This document shows, piece by piece, positions 32,914-42,227 of a stretch of DNA of 64,000 nucleotides. How positions within the stretch are numbered: position 1 is the first letter of the stretch; each line of letters starts with the position of its first letter. The notes beneath the pieces were generated by a model that searched no databases, was not told the origin of the DNA, and saw only the letters and a list, made by a program, of their open reading frames with translations. The translations under genes were made by a program, and so were the position numbers. The stretch is from Pseudothioclava arenosa (lineage in GTDB: Bacteria > Pseudomonadota > Alphaproteobacteria > Rhodobacterales > Rhodobacteraceae). The stretch is from contig NZ_NTJD01000004.1 in the NCBI RefSeq assembly GCF_002358085.1, positions 1 to 64,000 of the forward strand. Direction: 5' to 3'.

Positions 32914-33404
32914 AGCTCCTTCCCGCTCTTTCGGGCGGGCTGGTCCGGCTGGAACGCTGGGCCAGCCGGGCCCTTGTCGCGCTGTTCGTGGGGCTGATCG
33001 TGGTGAATGTCGCGATGCGCTACCTCGCGGGCAGCCCGCTGGTCTTCGCCGAGGAACTGGCGGCGATCCTGCTGGTCTGGCTGACGCTGGTGGCGGTGTC
33101 GATCTCGGTCCGTGACAAGGCGCAGATCGGCGTGACCCTGATGGTCGAGCAACTGCCCCGCCAGGTCCGGCAATGGATCGAGGCGCTGGTCTGGGCGCTG
33201 ATCGCGGGGATGCTGGCGCTGTTGCTCAAGGCCGGGATCGGCTGGGTGACCTCGCCCTCGGTCGGCTTTGAGCAGGTGATCACCACCGGATGGCAGAAAT
33301 GGCCGTTCTTCGTGATCTTCCCGATCTTCTGCGCCACGGCGCTTGTGCATGTGCTGGCCCATCTGCGCGAGGCGATCGTCAAACTCTCGGGGAGGCTCGA
33401 ATGA
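32910..33404 (+). CDS. TRAP transporter small permease (DctQ type)
   Basis: 164 residues, four membrane helices (ALVALFVGLIVVNVAMRYL; FAEELAAILLVWLTLVAVSIS; ALVWALIAGMLALLLKAGI; WPFFVIFPIFCATALVHVL). The NVAMRY-x(8)-FAEELA pattern is typical of DctQ. GTG start inside a GTGA overlap with the binding-protein gene, and ATGA overlap with the large permease, so the three proteins are made in step. Confidence 0.92.
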   Translation: MKLLPALSGGLVRLERWASRALVALFVGLIVVNVAMRYLAGSPLVFAEELAAILLVWLTLVAVSISVRDKAQIGVTLMVEQLPRQVRQWIEALVWALIAGMLALLLKAGIGWVTSPSVGFEQVITTGWQKWPFFVIFPIFCATALVHVLAHLREAIVKLSGRLE

Positions 33405-34663
33405 CGGGCGGAGTATTCCTTGCGCTGATGCTGATCGGCATGCCGATCGCCTTCGTGCTGATCGGCGCGACCCTCGCCTTTGTCGCGATCACCGGCAATA
33501 CCGCGATCCTGAACGCGATCCCGCAGATCGCCTTCGGCTCGGTCGAGAATTTCGACCTGCTCGCGATCCCGCTGTTCGTTCTGCTGGGCGAGATCATGAA
33601 CGAGAGCGGTCTGACGCGGCGGATCATCCTGGCGGTGCGGGTCTGGCTGACGCGGCTGCCGCATAACCTGGTGATCGTGAACCTGATCTCGAACCTCGCG
33701 CTGGCGGCGATCATGGGATCGGCCACGGCGCAGATGGCGGTGATGAGCCGCGTCGTCGTCCCCGAGATGGAGCGCGACGGCTACAAGCGCGGCTATGCCG
33801 CCTCGATCACCGCCTCGGCGGGGCTGTTGGGGCCGATCATTCCGCCCTCGATGGTGTTCATCATCTATGGCGTGATCGCGCAGGTCTCGATTGCCGACAT
33901 GTTCACGGCGGGGATCATGCCGGGGCTGATGCTCTTCGTGCTGATGGTCGCGATCGCGATGTGGCAGGCGGGGCGCAACCACGACCCCAAGGCCGAAGGG
34001 GCGGGGCTGCCCGACATTCCGCGCTGGAAGGCGACGCTGCCGGGGCTCGCGACGATGCTCATTCCGCTGACCATCGTGGGCGGGATCTCGGCGGGCGTGT
34101 TCACGCCGACCGAGAGCGCCGCCGCCGCGATCGTCGTCGCGCTGGTCTTCGGCGGGCTGGTGTTTCGCGAGCTGCCGTTTGCCTCGATCCTGCGGATCAT
34201 CGACCGCACGGTCTCGAACTCGGCGATCGTGCTGTTCCTGATCATGGCGGCGAAGGTCTTTGGCTGGGTGCTGACCTATAATCAGGTGCCGCAGGCGGTT
34301 GCGGCCTTCATCACCTCGCTTTCCGACGATCCGACGGTGTTCATGCTGCTGATCATGCTGGCGCTGACCGGCGTGGGGATGTTCCTCGACGGGATCGCCG
34401 CGCTGATCATCCTGACGCCGATCCTGCTGCCGGTGGCGGTGGGCCAATATGGCATCGACCCGATCCAGTTCGGCGTGATGATGAGCCTGACGCTGGTGCT
34501 GGGGCTTCTGACGCCGCCGGTGGGCACTGGGCTTTATATCGCGGCCGCGCTGTCCAACGTGCCGATCCTGCAATTGTCGCGCCTCGTGATGCCTTATGTG
34601 GTGGCGACGGTTCTGGTGATCCTGGCCACGATCTTCATTCCCTGGATGGTCCACCCGTTCTGA
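33401..34663 (+). CDS. TRAP transporter large permease (DctM type)
   Basis: 420 residues with about 12 membrane helices. DctM marks: LIGMPIAFVLIGATLAF, LLAIPLFVLLGEIMNESG, SASAGLLGPIIPPSMVFIIYG-like segment, GVFTPTESAAAAIVVAL and LTPPVGTGLYI. It drives Na+-coupled uptake with the small permease and the binding protein. The frame is open from 33290 but only the ATG at 33401 gives the DctM N-terminus; it overlaps the small permease by ATGA. Confidence 0.93.
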   Translation: MTGGVFLALMLIGMPIAFVLIGATLAFVAITGNTAILNAIPQIAFGSVENFDLLAIPLFVLLGEIMNESGLTRRIILAVRVWLTRLPHNLVIVNLISNLALAAIMGSATAQMAVMSRVVVPEMERDGYKRGYAASITASAGLLGPIIPPSMVFIIYGVIAQVSIADMFTAGIMPGLMLFVLMVAIAMWQAGRNHDPKAEGAGLPDIPRWKATLPGLATMLIPLTIVGGISAGVFTPTESAAAAIVVALVFGGLVFRELPFASILRIIDRTVSNSAIVLFLIMAAKVFGWVLTYNQVPQAVAAFITSLSDDPTVFMLLIMLALTGVGMFLDGIAALIILTPILLPVAVGQYGIDPIQFGVMMSLTLVLGLLTPPVGTGLYIAAALSNVPILQLSRLVMPYVVATVLVILATIFIPWMVHPF

Positions 34664-34737
34664 GGCGGTCCAGCCACCCAACCCTGACTGAAACGAACAC
34701 GGCCCGGCGCTTTGCGGGCCAACGGAGGAGAATTGCC

Positions 34738-35949
34738 ATGACCCAAGACCTTCCCATCCTCATCGCCGGTGGCGGCATCGGCGGACTCGCGACCGCGATC
34801 GGCCTTGCGCAAAAGGGGATCCGCTCGCTGGTGCTGGAAAAGGCGCCGGTGCTGGGTGAGATCGGCGCGGGCATCCAGCTCGGTCCCAACGCCTTCCATG
34901 CCTTCGATTATCTCGGCGTGGGCGACGCGGCGCGCGCGCTGGCCGTCTATATCGACAACCTGCGCCTGATGGATGCCATCGACGGCACCGAGATCACCCG
35001 CATCCCGCTGGATGACGCCTTCCGCGCGCGCTTCAAGAACCCCTACGCGGTGATCCACCGGGGCGATCTGCACAAGGTCTTCCTCGATGCCTGCCTCGCC
35101 CATCCGCTGGTCGAGCTGCGCACCAGCGCCGAGGTCACCGATTACACCGAAGAGGGCAGCGCCATCATCGCGACGCTCGCGGGCGGCGAGATCGTGCGTG
35201 GCCGGCTCCTGATCGGGGCGGACGGGCTTTGGTCGAACGTGCGCAAGAAGGTCGTGGGCGACGGCATGCCGCGCGTCTCGGGCCACACCACCTATCGCTC
35301 GGTGATCCCGACCGAGGACATGCCCGAGGATCTGCGCTGGAACGCGGCGACGCTTTGGGCCGGGCCGAAATGCCATATCGTGCATTACCCGCTCAAGGGC
35401 TGGAAGCTGTTCAACCTTGTCGTCACCTATCACAATGACGCGCCGAGCCCCGAGGCGGGCGTGAGCGTCACCCGTGACGAGGTGAAGAAGGGCTTCGAGC
35501 ATGTCGCCCCCGTCGCGCGCCAGATCATCGACCGCGGTCAGGACTGGAAACGCTGGGTGCTGTGTGACCGCGATCCGGTGACGAACTGGGTCGACGGGCG
35601 CGTGGCGCTCTTGGGCGATGCTGCCCATCCGATGCTGCAATATTTCGCGCAGGGCGCCTGCATGGCGATGGAGGACGCGGTGGCGCTGACGCATTGCCTC
35701 GATGTCCATGCCGATCACGCGGCGGCTTTCGCGCAATATCAGGAGCTGCGCCGCCTGCGCACCGCCCGCGTGCAGCTGCAATCGCGCGAGATCGGCCAGC
35801 ATGTCTATCACCCCGGCGGCGCCCATGCCGAGCTGCGCAACGCCGTGATGCGCGCGAAATCGCCCGAGAACTGGTATGACATCGTCGACTGGCTCTATGG
35901 CTCGACGGGGCTCGAGGGCGCGGTTTCGGCCGAGACCCACAAGGCCTGA
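34738..35949 (+). CDS. 3-hydroxybenzoate 6-hydroxylase (FAD monooxygenase)
   Basis: 403 residues of the p-hydroxybenzoate-hydroxylase-like flavoprotein class: ILIAGGGIGGLATAIGL (FAD), LLIGADGLWSNVR (DG motif, FAD/NADH) and VALLGDAAHPMLQYFAQGACMAMEDA (FAD ribityl). It makes gentisate from 3-hydroxybenzoate, the entry step for the genes upstream. Salicylate hydroxylase is the nearest alternative, but that would give catechol, for which no pathway is present. GGAGGAG precedes the ATG. A small hairpin (34701-34720) sits between it and the TRAP genes. Confidence 0.88.
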   Translation: MTQDLPILIAGGGIGGLATAIGLAQKGIRSLVLEKAPVLGEIGAGIQLGPNAFHAFDYLGVGDAARALAVYIDNLRLMDAIDGTEITRIPLDDAFRARFKNPYAVIHRGDLHKVFLDACLAHPLVELRTSAEVTDYTEEGSAIIATLAGGEIVRGRLLIGADGLWSNVRKKVVGDGMPRVSGHTTYRSVIPTEDMPEDLRWNAATLWAGPKCHIVHYPLKGWKLFNLVVTYHNDAPSPEAGVSVTRDEVKKGFEHVAPVARQIIDRGQDWKRWVLCDRDPVTNWVDGRVALLGDAAHPMLQYFAQGACMAMEDAVALTHCLDVHADHAAAFAQYQELRRLRTARVQLQSREIGQHVYHPGGAHAELRNAVMRAKSPENWYDIVDWLYGSTGLEGAVSAETHKA

Positions 35950-35956
35950 GCGAACA

Positions 35957-35984
35957 CGCCCTGCGGCCCGACGGTCGCAGGGCG
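35957..35984. terminator. bidirectional hairpin between convergent genes
   Basis: CGCCCTGCG (35957-35965) pairs with CGCAGGGCG (35976-35984), a perfect 9-bp stem with a 10-base loop, between the hydroxylase stop and the stop of the glutaminase gene on the other strand. No T run on either side. Confidence 0.6.
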
Positions 35985-35991
35985 CTCCGCG

Positions 35992-37851
35992 TTACTGAAG
36001 CGCGGCGATCTGGTCGTTCGCGGCGCGCAACCGGCTGGAGAGCGAACGCACCATGTTCGACAGCATCGCCTCCATGATCTGCGGGCGCGTCGCGGCCAGT
36101 TCGCGCACCTGCTCGACCGAGAACCCGTAGACCAGCACCGGCGTATCGGCGCGCGCATTGGCAGACCGCGTGCCGCCATCCAGCAGCGCCATCTCGCCAA
36201 AGGCCTGCCCTGGCCCGACCGAGGCGATCCGGCGCGCAAGATCGTCCGCCTCGCCGAGGTGAATGCTGACCGAGCCGCGCGCGACGATAAAGATCAGCCG
36301 CCCCTCGTCGCCGACCTTCAGGATCGTCTCGCCCGCCTTGAAATCGAACGGATGGATCAGCGGCTCAAGCGCCAGAATGTCTTCGCGGTTGAGCCCCGCG
36401 AACAGCTCCAGATCGGCGAGCTTCAGCTTTTCGACCTGATGCGGCAGGCCATGAACCTCAAGCAGGCGGTTCTCGGCCGCCTCCAGCGCATGATCGAGAT
36501 CGGGCACGAAGCTGAGCTGCCCCGCCTCGACCAGATCCGAGAAAGCCTCGGGCAGGCCGCGCAGGTTTTCATTGGCGCAGGCCTCTGTGATGACCACCGC
36601 GCAGCCCTGCGTCGCCAGCTCCGCCACCAGCTGTTTCAGCAACATCCGCGCCGCCCGGTCGACATAGGCCACGCGGCGGAAATCGAGGATCAGCGTCTCG
36701 CTGCCCTGCGCATAGCTGCTGGCCTGCCGGATCAGCCGCTCGGCCGTGCCGAAATGCAGCGGGCCCTGTGCCTCGATCACCGAAATCGCCTTGCCCGCCT
36801 TCAGCAGGATTTCGATCTCGGGCTGGGTGCGGACCCGGTTCGAGGTCACCTCGTCGGCGTGATAGCTGCGATGCACCACCGCACGGGTATCGGTGCGGTC
36901 GACATAGGCATGCAGGCTGAAATCGCGGGTGAAGCGCTTGCAGATCTCGATCCCGCGCACCGAATTGCCGACGCTGTCGAGGCGCGGCGAATAGACCGCG
37001 ATGCCGAGCTGCCCCGGCAAGACCGCGATGATCCCGCCCGAGACCCCGCTTTTCGCGGGCAGGCCCACGTCGAACATCCACTGGCCCGCGTAGTCATACA
37101 TCCCGCAGGTCGCCATCACCGAGAGCACGTCGCGCACATTCCCCGGCGAGATCACCCGCTCGCCGGTCAGCACGTTGCGCCCATGCGCCGCCAGCGTCGC
37201 CGCCATCACCGCCAGGTCGCGCGCGCTCACCAGGATCGAGCATTGCCGGAAATAGAGGTCGAGCACCTCTTCAGTCGGGCCGTTGATCATGCCCGAGTTC
37301 AGCATCATGTAGGCGATCGCGCGGTTGCGATGCCCGGTCTCGCTTTCCGAGCGATAGACGGTTTCGTCCATCGTCAGCTCGCGCCCGGCCAAGCTGCTGA
37401 AGAACGTCATCTGCGCCGCCTCGCGCTCGGCGGCATCGGCGCCGCGCAGCAGTTCCGACATCGCGATCGCGCCGGCATTGACCATCGGGTTGAAGGGGCG
37501 GTTGTTCACATCGTCCAGCACGATCGAGTTGAAAGGGTCGCCCGTCGGCTCGACCCCAACCTTGCGCAGCACCGCCTCCAGCCCGTATTCCTGCAGCGCA
37601 TAGCCGAACATGAAGGGCTTCGAGACCGACTGGATGGTAAAGGGCACATCCGCGTCGCCCGCCGCATAGACCTTGCCGTCCACCGTCACCACCACCACGG
37701 CAAGATGGTCGGGATTGGCCTTGGCCAGCTCGGGGATGTAATCCGCGATCTTGCCCTCGTCGATCTGCGAAATCTCGGCGATCAGAGTGTTGAGATAGCG
37801 TTCGACCGGAGACTGGCTCTGCATCAGCGTGGCACGCGTGGTAATCGTCAT
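35992..37851 (-). CDS. glsA: glutaminase A fused to STAS and cNMP-binding domains
   Basis: 619 residues; ordinary glutaminases have about 310. Residues about 10-315 are the serine-type glutaminase with TIQSVSKPF (S-x-x-K, Ser75 and Lys78), NPMVNAGAIA, SESETGHRNRA and LPAKSGVSGGI. A STAS domain follows (about 355-465, GPLHFGTAERL and TLILDFRRVAYVD), then a Crp-like cyclic-nucleotide domain (about 480-600, FKAGETILKVGDEGRLIFIVARGSVSIHL and PGQAFGEMALLDGGTRSANARA). It hydrolyses glutamine to glutamate and ammonia, probably under cNMP or protein-partner control. The chosen ATG is preceded by GGGGAG; the frame runs to 38067 without homology. Confidence 0.92.
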   Translation of the reverse strand: MTITTRATLMQSQSPVERYLNTLIAEISQIDEGKIADYIPELAKANPDHLAVVVVTVDGKVYAAGDADVPFTIQSVSKPFMFGYALQEYGLEAVLRKVGVEPTGDPFNSIVLDDVNNRPFNPMVNAGAIAMSELLRGADAAEREAAQMTFFSSLAGRELTMDETVYRSESETGHRNRAIAYMMLNSGMINGPTEEVLDLYFRQCSILVSARDLAVMAATLAAHGRNVLTGERVISPGNVRDVLSVMATCGMYDYAGQWMFDVGLPAKSGVSGGIIAVLPGQLGIAVYSPRLDSVGNSVRGIEICKRFTRDFSLHAYVDRTDTRAVVHRSYHADEVTSNRVRTQPEIEILLKAGKAISVIEAQGPLHFGTAERLIRQASSYAQGSETLILDFRRVAYVDRAARMLLKQLVAELATQGCAVVITEACANENLRGLPEAFSDLVEAGQLSFVPDLDHALEAAENRLLEVHGLPHQVEKLKLADLELFAGLNREDILALEPLIHPFDFKAGETILKVGDEGRLIFIVARGSVSIHLGEADDLARRIASVGPGQAFGEMALLDGGTRSANARADTPVLVYGFSVEQVRELAATRPQIMEAMLSNMVRSLSSRLRAANDQIAALQ

Positions 37852-38436
37852 TCCCGGAAATCTCCCCTGGGGATAAGCTTCGGCGCGCGCCGGGGGCGGA
37901 CACTCCGGGCGCTGCCCGGGTCGTGTGGTGAATTCCCTTTCCGGCACACACAGAAAGCGCCCCGGCGCGGCAGGCCGGAATTCATCGGAACTGAACAGCG
38001 CAGGCAAGGCCCGCTCGATTAGCGGAATATGAGAAACAAGGCCTGTCAACGCCCGCGCAGGCCACACCAGCGGTTCGGTTCCGTCGGGGAAGTTTTGGCG
38101 TGTTTTTTAGGCGAACCGTCCGGTGCTTTCGGGGCATTTGCCCGATGTTGCAGCAGGAGCAGCATGTGAATGCCCGGGATTGTCGCGCAGGGGGCTTTCG
38201 GGCGGGCAGGGCGGCGCGAAAGGTCACGAAGTGGCGTCGAAGAGTGCAGTCGTGCAACAATTCGGCGGGAAATAGCCCGAGATTTACGCATCTGTCGTCT
38301 CGCCGGGCAGTCTCGGGGTAACATGTTGAAATCGGGGGCGCCTTGCCGGTAGCCTCTGAGTCAATCGGGTCGGAGGGCGCGGAGACGGATTCTGCGCGCG
38401 CCGGTCGTGCTGCCGGTTTTCGAGGAGGGCCGCCTG
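37852..38436. other. long divergent intergenic region
   Basis: About 585 bases between glsA (reading left) and the DUF3307 gene (reading right). No protein-like frame is visible on either strand. Inverted GAATTCC/GGAATTC arms lie at 37930-37936 and 37977-37983, and a T run at 38102-38107. A regulatory leader or a small RNA could hide here, but none can be supported by eye. Confidence 0.35.
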
Positions 38437-38820
38437 GTGACGGACGCTTTGGATGTTCTTGCGCTCGTGCTCCTGTTGCAGGCCAAGCATCTGGTCGCCG
38501 ATTTCTATCTGCAGAACGAGTTCATGCTGTCGGGGCGCAACCGCTATTTCCATGCGGGCCGCGCGCTGCATGTGTTGATCCATCTGGCCGGAACGCTGAT
38601 CGCACTGCTTTTCGTGGGAAGCGGCATCGCGGTGATCGCGCTGGTTCTGGCGCTTGAATTCGTGCTCCATTTCAACATCGACTGGGCAAAAAGCGCGCTG
38701 ACCGAAAGCCAGAAACTGACGCCGAGCATGCCCGAATATTGGCATGCGCTGGGGCTGGATCAGGCCGCGCATCAGGCAACCTACATCGGCATTGCGGCGC
38801 TTTGCTATTTCCTGAACTAA
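38437..38820 (+). CDS. DUF3307 membrane protein
   Basis: 127 residues. The DUF3307 pattern is clear: LLLQAKHLVADFYLQNEFML, HAGRALHVLIHLAGTLIALLF and LEFVLHFNIDWAKSAL, with several His and Asp at membrane borders, ending in one more helix. Function unknown. GTG at 38437 follows GAGGAGG; an in-frame GTG at 38407 lies before that ribosome site. It converges with the cyclase gene (nine bases between the stops). Confidence 0.82.
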   Translation: MTDALDVLALVLLLQAKHLVADFYLQNEFMLSGRNRYFHAGRALHVLIHLAGTLIALLFVGSGIAVIALVLALEFVLHFNIDWAKSALTESQKLTPSMPEYWHALGLDQAAHQATYIGIAALCYFLN

Positions 38821-38829
38821 CTTGTTCGT

Positions 38830-40995
38830 TTAGCAAAAATCGCTGCGGCGCCCCGGGATCGCACTGTAGAAATCCTGCAGGCCGGGTTCGATATGTTCTG
38901 CTTTTTCAAGGCATTCGCTGATTCGAGCGGAGATGTCGGTGTCGGTGCCCGCACGCAATTCGGTAACGAGCCTTTCATGCGATTTCACCAGATCGGCAAA
39001 GGCCTCGGACCCCGCCATCGTCGCATCCCCGACCACGATCCGGAGCTTTTCGCGCTCGGAAATCCCCTTGAGCGAGAGCGCACCGGCCTCCAGCGTCGCC
39101 GCCCCGCCAGCGATCATCGCGACGGCATGCTCCGTAGTGACGATGTCATACGCGATGCGGCGGCAACTGGTCTCGATCCGGGCTGCCGCGTTCACCGCCT
39201 CGCCGATCGCAGTATAATTGAACCGGTCGCGCGAGCCGATATTGCCGACGCAGACCACGCCCGTGGCAAAGCCGATGGCAAGGGCGATCGGAGGCCGGCC
39301 GCGCGCGGCGGCCTGCCGGTTGAAGCCCGCTAGTGCAGCACGCATCCGCAGCGCGGCGCGGGCAGCATGAAGCGCGTGATCTTCGACATCGAGCGGCGCA
39401 TTCCAGAAGGCCATGATCGCGTCGCCGATGAACTTGTCGAGCGTGCCGCGCTCGCTGAGAATCTCGCGCCCGAGATCGGTGAACAGCGCGTTCAGCATCT
39501 CGACCAGCTCGGTCGCGGAAAGGGTCTCGCTCAGCGGGGTGAAACCGCGAATGTCGCTGAACAGCACCGTGACCTCCTTGGTCACGCCGCCGAGTTCCAG
39601 CTGATGCCCGCCCGCCTCGATGTCCGACAGAACCTCGGGCGCCACGTATTGCGCGAAAGAGCGGCGGATCATGCGCTTGTCGCGATCGACGGCGATGAAC
39701 TGATAGGCGAGCAGGAGGAAGAAGTTCAGCGCGCCCCCCAAAAGCGGAAAGGTCGCGTCGAACAGGATGCCCTGGCGCGCGAAGGCCAGATAGCTCAGCC
39801 CGAGGATGAACCCGCCCGTCGCCAGCCCCGAGACCACCGTCACCACCGCGCCGCTGGAGGCCATCAACAGCGTCATCACCAGCCCCAGCGCGATATAGGC
39901 GATCAACTCCATCCCGGCGGTGAAGTCGGATCGCTGCAGGGTCACGTTGGAGAGGATCTGTTCAAGGATCTGCGCGTGGATCGACACGCCCGGCACGGAT
40001 TCCCCCAGCGCCGTGGTGCGGATATCGAGAAGCCCCGCCGATGAGGTCCCCACAAGGATGATTGCGCCCTCAATCTCGGGGCGCAGGGCCGCGGCGGTCT
40101 GGTTGTCGAGCACATCCGCCGCCGAGATGTAAAGCCGCGGGTCGTCGTGGCGATAGCGCACCCAGAGCTGTCCGTTCGGGCCTGTGGGAATGGTGAAGGG
40201 GCCAAGGCTCACGCTGTCGATCGCGCCCGGAATCCCCGGCACGCCGTCGATGAAATAGGTGCTCTCGCCCAAGGCCAGCCGCAGCGCCTCGAGGCCGAGG
40301 CCGGGCAGGATGCCGCCGGGGGTGCGCCAGAACAGCGGCACCTCGCGCACGATGCCGGTGCTGGTGCCGGGCACCACATTGACGCCGCCGATCCCGGCCG
40401 CCGCCTCGCCCAACGGGGGGGCAAGCCCCGTCGTCGCACGCAGCTCGTAAAGCCCCGCATCCGGCGCTTCGCCCACCAGCACGAGCCCCGATTTCGGCGC
40501 GACGGGCTCTGCGGTCGCGGACTCGTGCCCCGAGGCCAGTCCCAGCACCACTGGGCCCGTCGCGATGGTCTGCGCCAGCCGCAGGTCGTTGTCGTGGCCT
40601 TCAAGCGCGTCCGGGCTGCGCAGCGCGCCAGCAATCAGCGGGTCTTCGGCCAGCCGGGCGGGGGAATAGCGGTCGGGCTCGGCGAACATCACATCGAAGG
40701 CGATCGAAGCCGCGCCCATCCCGATCAGCCGGTCGGTCATCTCGGCCACCAGCGAGCGCGGCCAGGGCCATTGTCCGAACCGCTCCAGCGCGCGATCGTC
40801 GATATCGACGACCCGGATCGGCAGCTCGGGGAACTCGCGCGGCATGGCGCGCTGCAAAGTGTCGAAATAGGCAAGCCGCAGGGATTGCACCGGGCCCGGG
40901 TCCTCGATCCGGATCGCCAGTCCGATCACGACAAGGCTGAAGCCGAGCACCAGAAAGGGCCAGCGGATGCGGGCGCCTGCGGGTTTCACTGCCAT
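38830..40995 (-). CDS. CHASE2-domain class III adenylate/guanylate cyclase
   Basis: 721 residues. One N-terminal helix, a large periplasmic CHASE2 domain (about 40-340; YFDTLQRAMPREFPELPIRVVDIDDRALERFGQWPWPRS, IILVGTSSAGLLDIR), three further membrane helices (about 345-430) and a cytoplasmic cyclase domain (about 470-660). The metal aspartates are in VLFSDIRGFT and the next in FIGDAIMAFW; the Lys in LDKFIGD and YTAIGEAVNAAARIE fit ATP use. The product, cAMP most likely, could act on the cNMP domains of the glutaminase and SulP proteins encoded nearby. The FecR gene lies upstream on the same strand; this pairing is frequent. Confidence 0.93.
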   Translation of the reverse strand: MAVKPAGARIRWPFLVLGFSLVVIGLAIRIEDPGPVQSLRLAYFDTLQRAMPREFPELPIRVVDIDDRALERFGQWPWPRSLVAEMTDRLIGMGAASIAFDVMFAEPDRYSPARLAEDPLIAGALRSPDALEGHDNDLRLAQTIATGPVVLGLASGHESATAEPVAPKSGLVLVGEAPDAGLYELRATTGLAPPLGEAAAGIGGVNVVPGTSTGIVREVPLFWRTPGGILPGLGLEALRLALGESTYFIDGVPGIPGAIDSVSLGPFTIPTGPNGQLWVRYRHDDPRLYISAADVLDNQTAAALRPEIEGAIILVGTSSAGLLDIRTTALGESVPGVSIHAQILEQILSNVTLQRSDFTAGMELIAYIALGLVMTLLMASSGAVVTVVSGLATGGFILGLSYLAFARQGILFDATFPLLGGALNFFLLLAYQFIAVDRDKRMIRRSFAQYVAPEVLSDIEAGGHQLELGGVTKEVTVLFSDIRGFTPLSETLSATELVEMLNALFTDLGREILSERGTLDKFIGDAIMAFWNAPLDVEDHALHAARAALRMRAALAGFNRQAAARGRPPIALAIGFATGVVCVGNIGSRDRFNYTAIGEAVNAAARIETSCRRIAYDIVTTEHAVAMIAGGAATLEAGALSLKGISEREKLRIVVGDATMAGSEAFADLVKSHERLVTELRAGTDTDISARISECLEKAEHIEPGLQDFYSAIPGRRSDFC

Positions 40996-41026
40996 GGCGG
41001 GCCCCTTCGTGCGCGGTTCAGGCGGT

Positions 41027-41056
41027 GGGGCGGGGCGCTGTCGCGCAGCCCGCCCC
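41027..41056 (-). terminator. hairpin between fecR-like and cyclase genes
   Basis: GGGGCGGG (41027-41034) pairs with CCCGCCCC (41049-41056) around a loop that is itself partly self-complementary. Located between the two genes of one unit, it may attenuate read-through into the cyclase or stabilise the upstream message. Confidence 0.45.
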
Positions 41057-41076
41057 GTCGTGGAGATCCGCGAGGA

Positions 41077-41982
41077 TCAGTCTTTGCCGCCCTTGCCACT
41101 GCCGGTCCCGCTGCCGTCCTGGCCATCGGAGACGTCATTGCCCTTGCCGCCGCTGGGGCCGGTGTCGCCGCTGCTGCCGGGGAAGCCGCCCGAGGTATCA
41201 TCCGGGGTGGTCGGGTCCTCGGGTTCCGGTTCAGGCTCGGGTTCCGGTTCCGGCTCCACAACCGGCGTCAGCGCGGGGGCCAGACGCGTTTCGCGGCGCG
41301 GCAGGGTATGTTTGTCGCAGCCCGCGAGGTCCGCGCGGAACTGATGCTGCAGGGCTTTTTGCGAGGCAAGGAACGGAAAACCGTCTCGCAGCGTGTTGCT
41401 CGCCTCAAGCTGTGAGGCGGGCGCGTCGATGGCACCACCCGGCCGGCTCTTGGCGATGGCGCAGCTGCCCGAAACCTCGGCGCAGCGCTGCGAGGTGCCG
41501 CACATCCGCACCTTGCCGCTCAGCAGCACCAGCGAGGTCTGCTTGTCGCTGTCCACAGACACGTCGAAAACGGTGCCCCGGATGCCCATGGTCGCGGTCG
41601 GGGTGCGGATCTCGTAGGCCGTCTTGTCGCTGTTGCCGGTGATGAAGCGGAAACTGCCCGAAACCGCGCGCACCGCAAAGCGGCTGGCGCTGGACTGGTT
41701 GCGCATCACCATCTTGTCGACCTTGAAGCGCGAGTTCGGCCCGACCGCGATGCGGGTCTTGTCGGCGAAGACAAGCTGCACCTGCCCCTTGGCGTCGGTG
41801 ATGATCTCGTCTCCCTCGGCGATTTCCATCCCGGTCTTGAGTGGCGAAACCTCCCAGCCCGATTTGACGGATGCCCCCGGCTGCACGGCCACGGCCGAGG
41901 CAATGCCGCCAAGAGCGGGAAGGGCGCTTGAAATGGAAAGTATGAAGAGCGCCGCGAGGGCGCGTATGAATGAAATAGTCAC
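41077..41982 (-). CDS. exported FecR-domain protein with Pro-Glu repeat tail
   Basis: 301 residues. Signal peptide about 1-26; FecR domain about 45-170 (GDEIITDAKGQVQLVFADKTRIAVGPNSRFKVDK, FRFITGNSDKTAYEIRTPTATMGIRGTVFDV). Then a Cys-containing stretch, a (Pro-Glu)n run around residues 243-255 and a Gly/Ser/Asp-rich end. Periplasmic FecR proteins paired with CHASE2 cyclases are thought to relay an envelope signal to the cyclase. The Pro-Glu run could span the peptidoglycan. The cyclase gene follows after 81 bases. Confidence 0.88.
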   Translation of the reverse strand: MTISFIRALAALFILSISSALPALGGIASAVAVQPGASVKSGWEVSPLKTGMEIAEGDEIITDAKGQVQLVFADKTRIAVGPNSRFKVDKMVMRNQSSASRFAVRAVSGSFRFITGNSDKTAYEIRTPTATMGIRGTVFDVSVDSDKQTSLVLLSGKVRMCGTSQRCAEVSGSCAIAKSRPGGAIDAPASQLEASNTLRDGFPFLASQKALQHQFRADLAGCDKHTLPRRETRLAPALTPVVEPEPEPEPEPEPEDPTTPDDTSGGFPGSSGDTGPSGGKGNDVSDGQDGSGTGSGKGGKD

Positions 41983-42227
41983 GTCCAGTTACCCCCCAAG
42001 GTAAACCAGTATCTAATGCGTGAAGAAGCGGGCCGGCCAAAGGCAGCTCGGCCGGGATGCCACGCTCCCAAGTTAACGTTCGGTCAAGTGGCGCCTCGAA
42101 GCAATGATTATGTCCAAAATGGGGCGCAAAAGCGGCAGAAAACGGGTGCTTGCTGCATATTTTTGCGGGGGCCGCCGAAAAAATCGCCGGGCTGCGCGTA
42201 AAATCGGGAGTCGCTTCTTGCCGCGAG

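Noticed and set aside
36259-38022. Open frame of about 590 codons antisense to the glutaminase fusion
   Set aside because: Shadow frame; the glutaminase, STAS and cNMP motifs on the minus strand are unambiguous.
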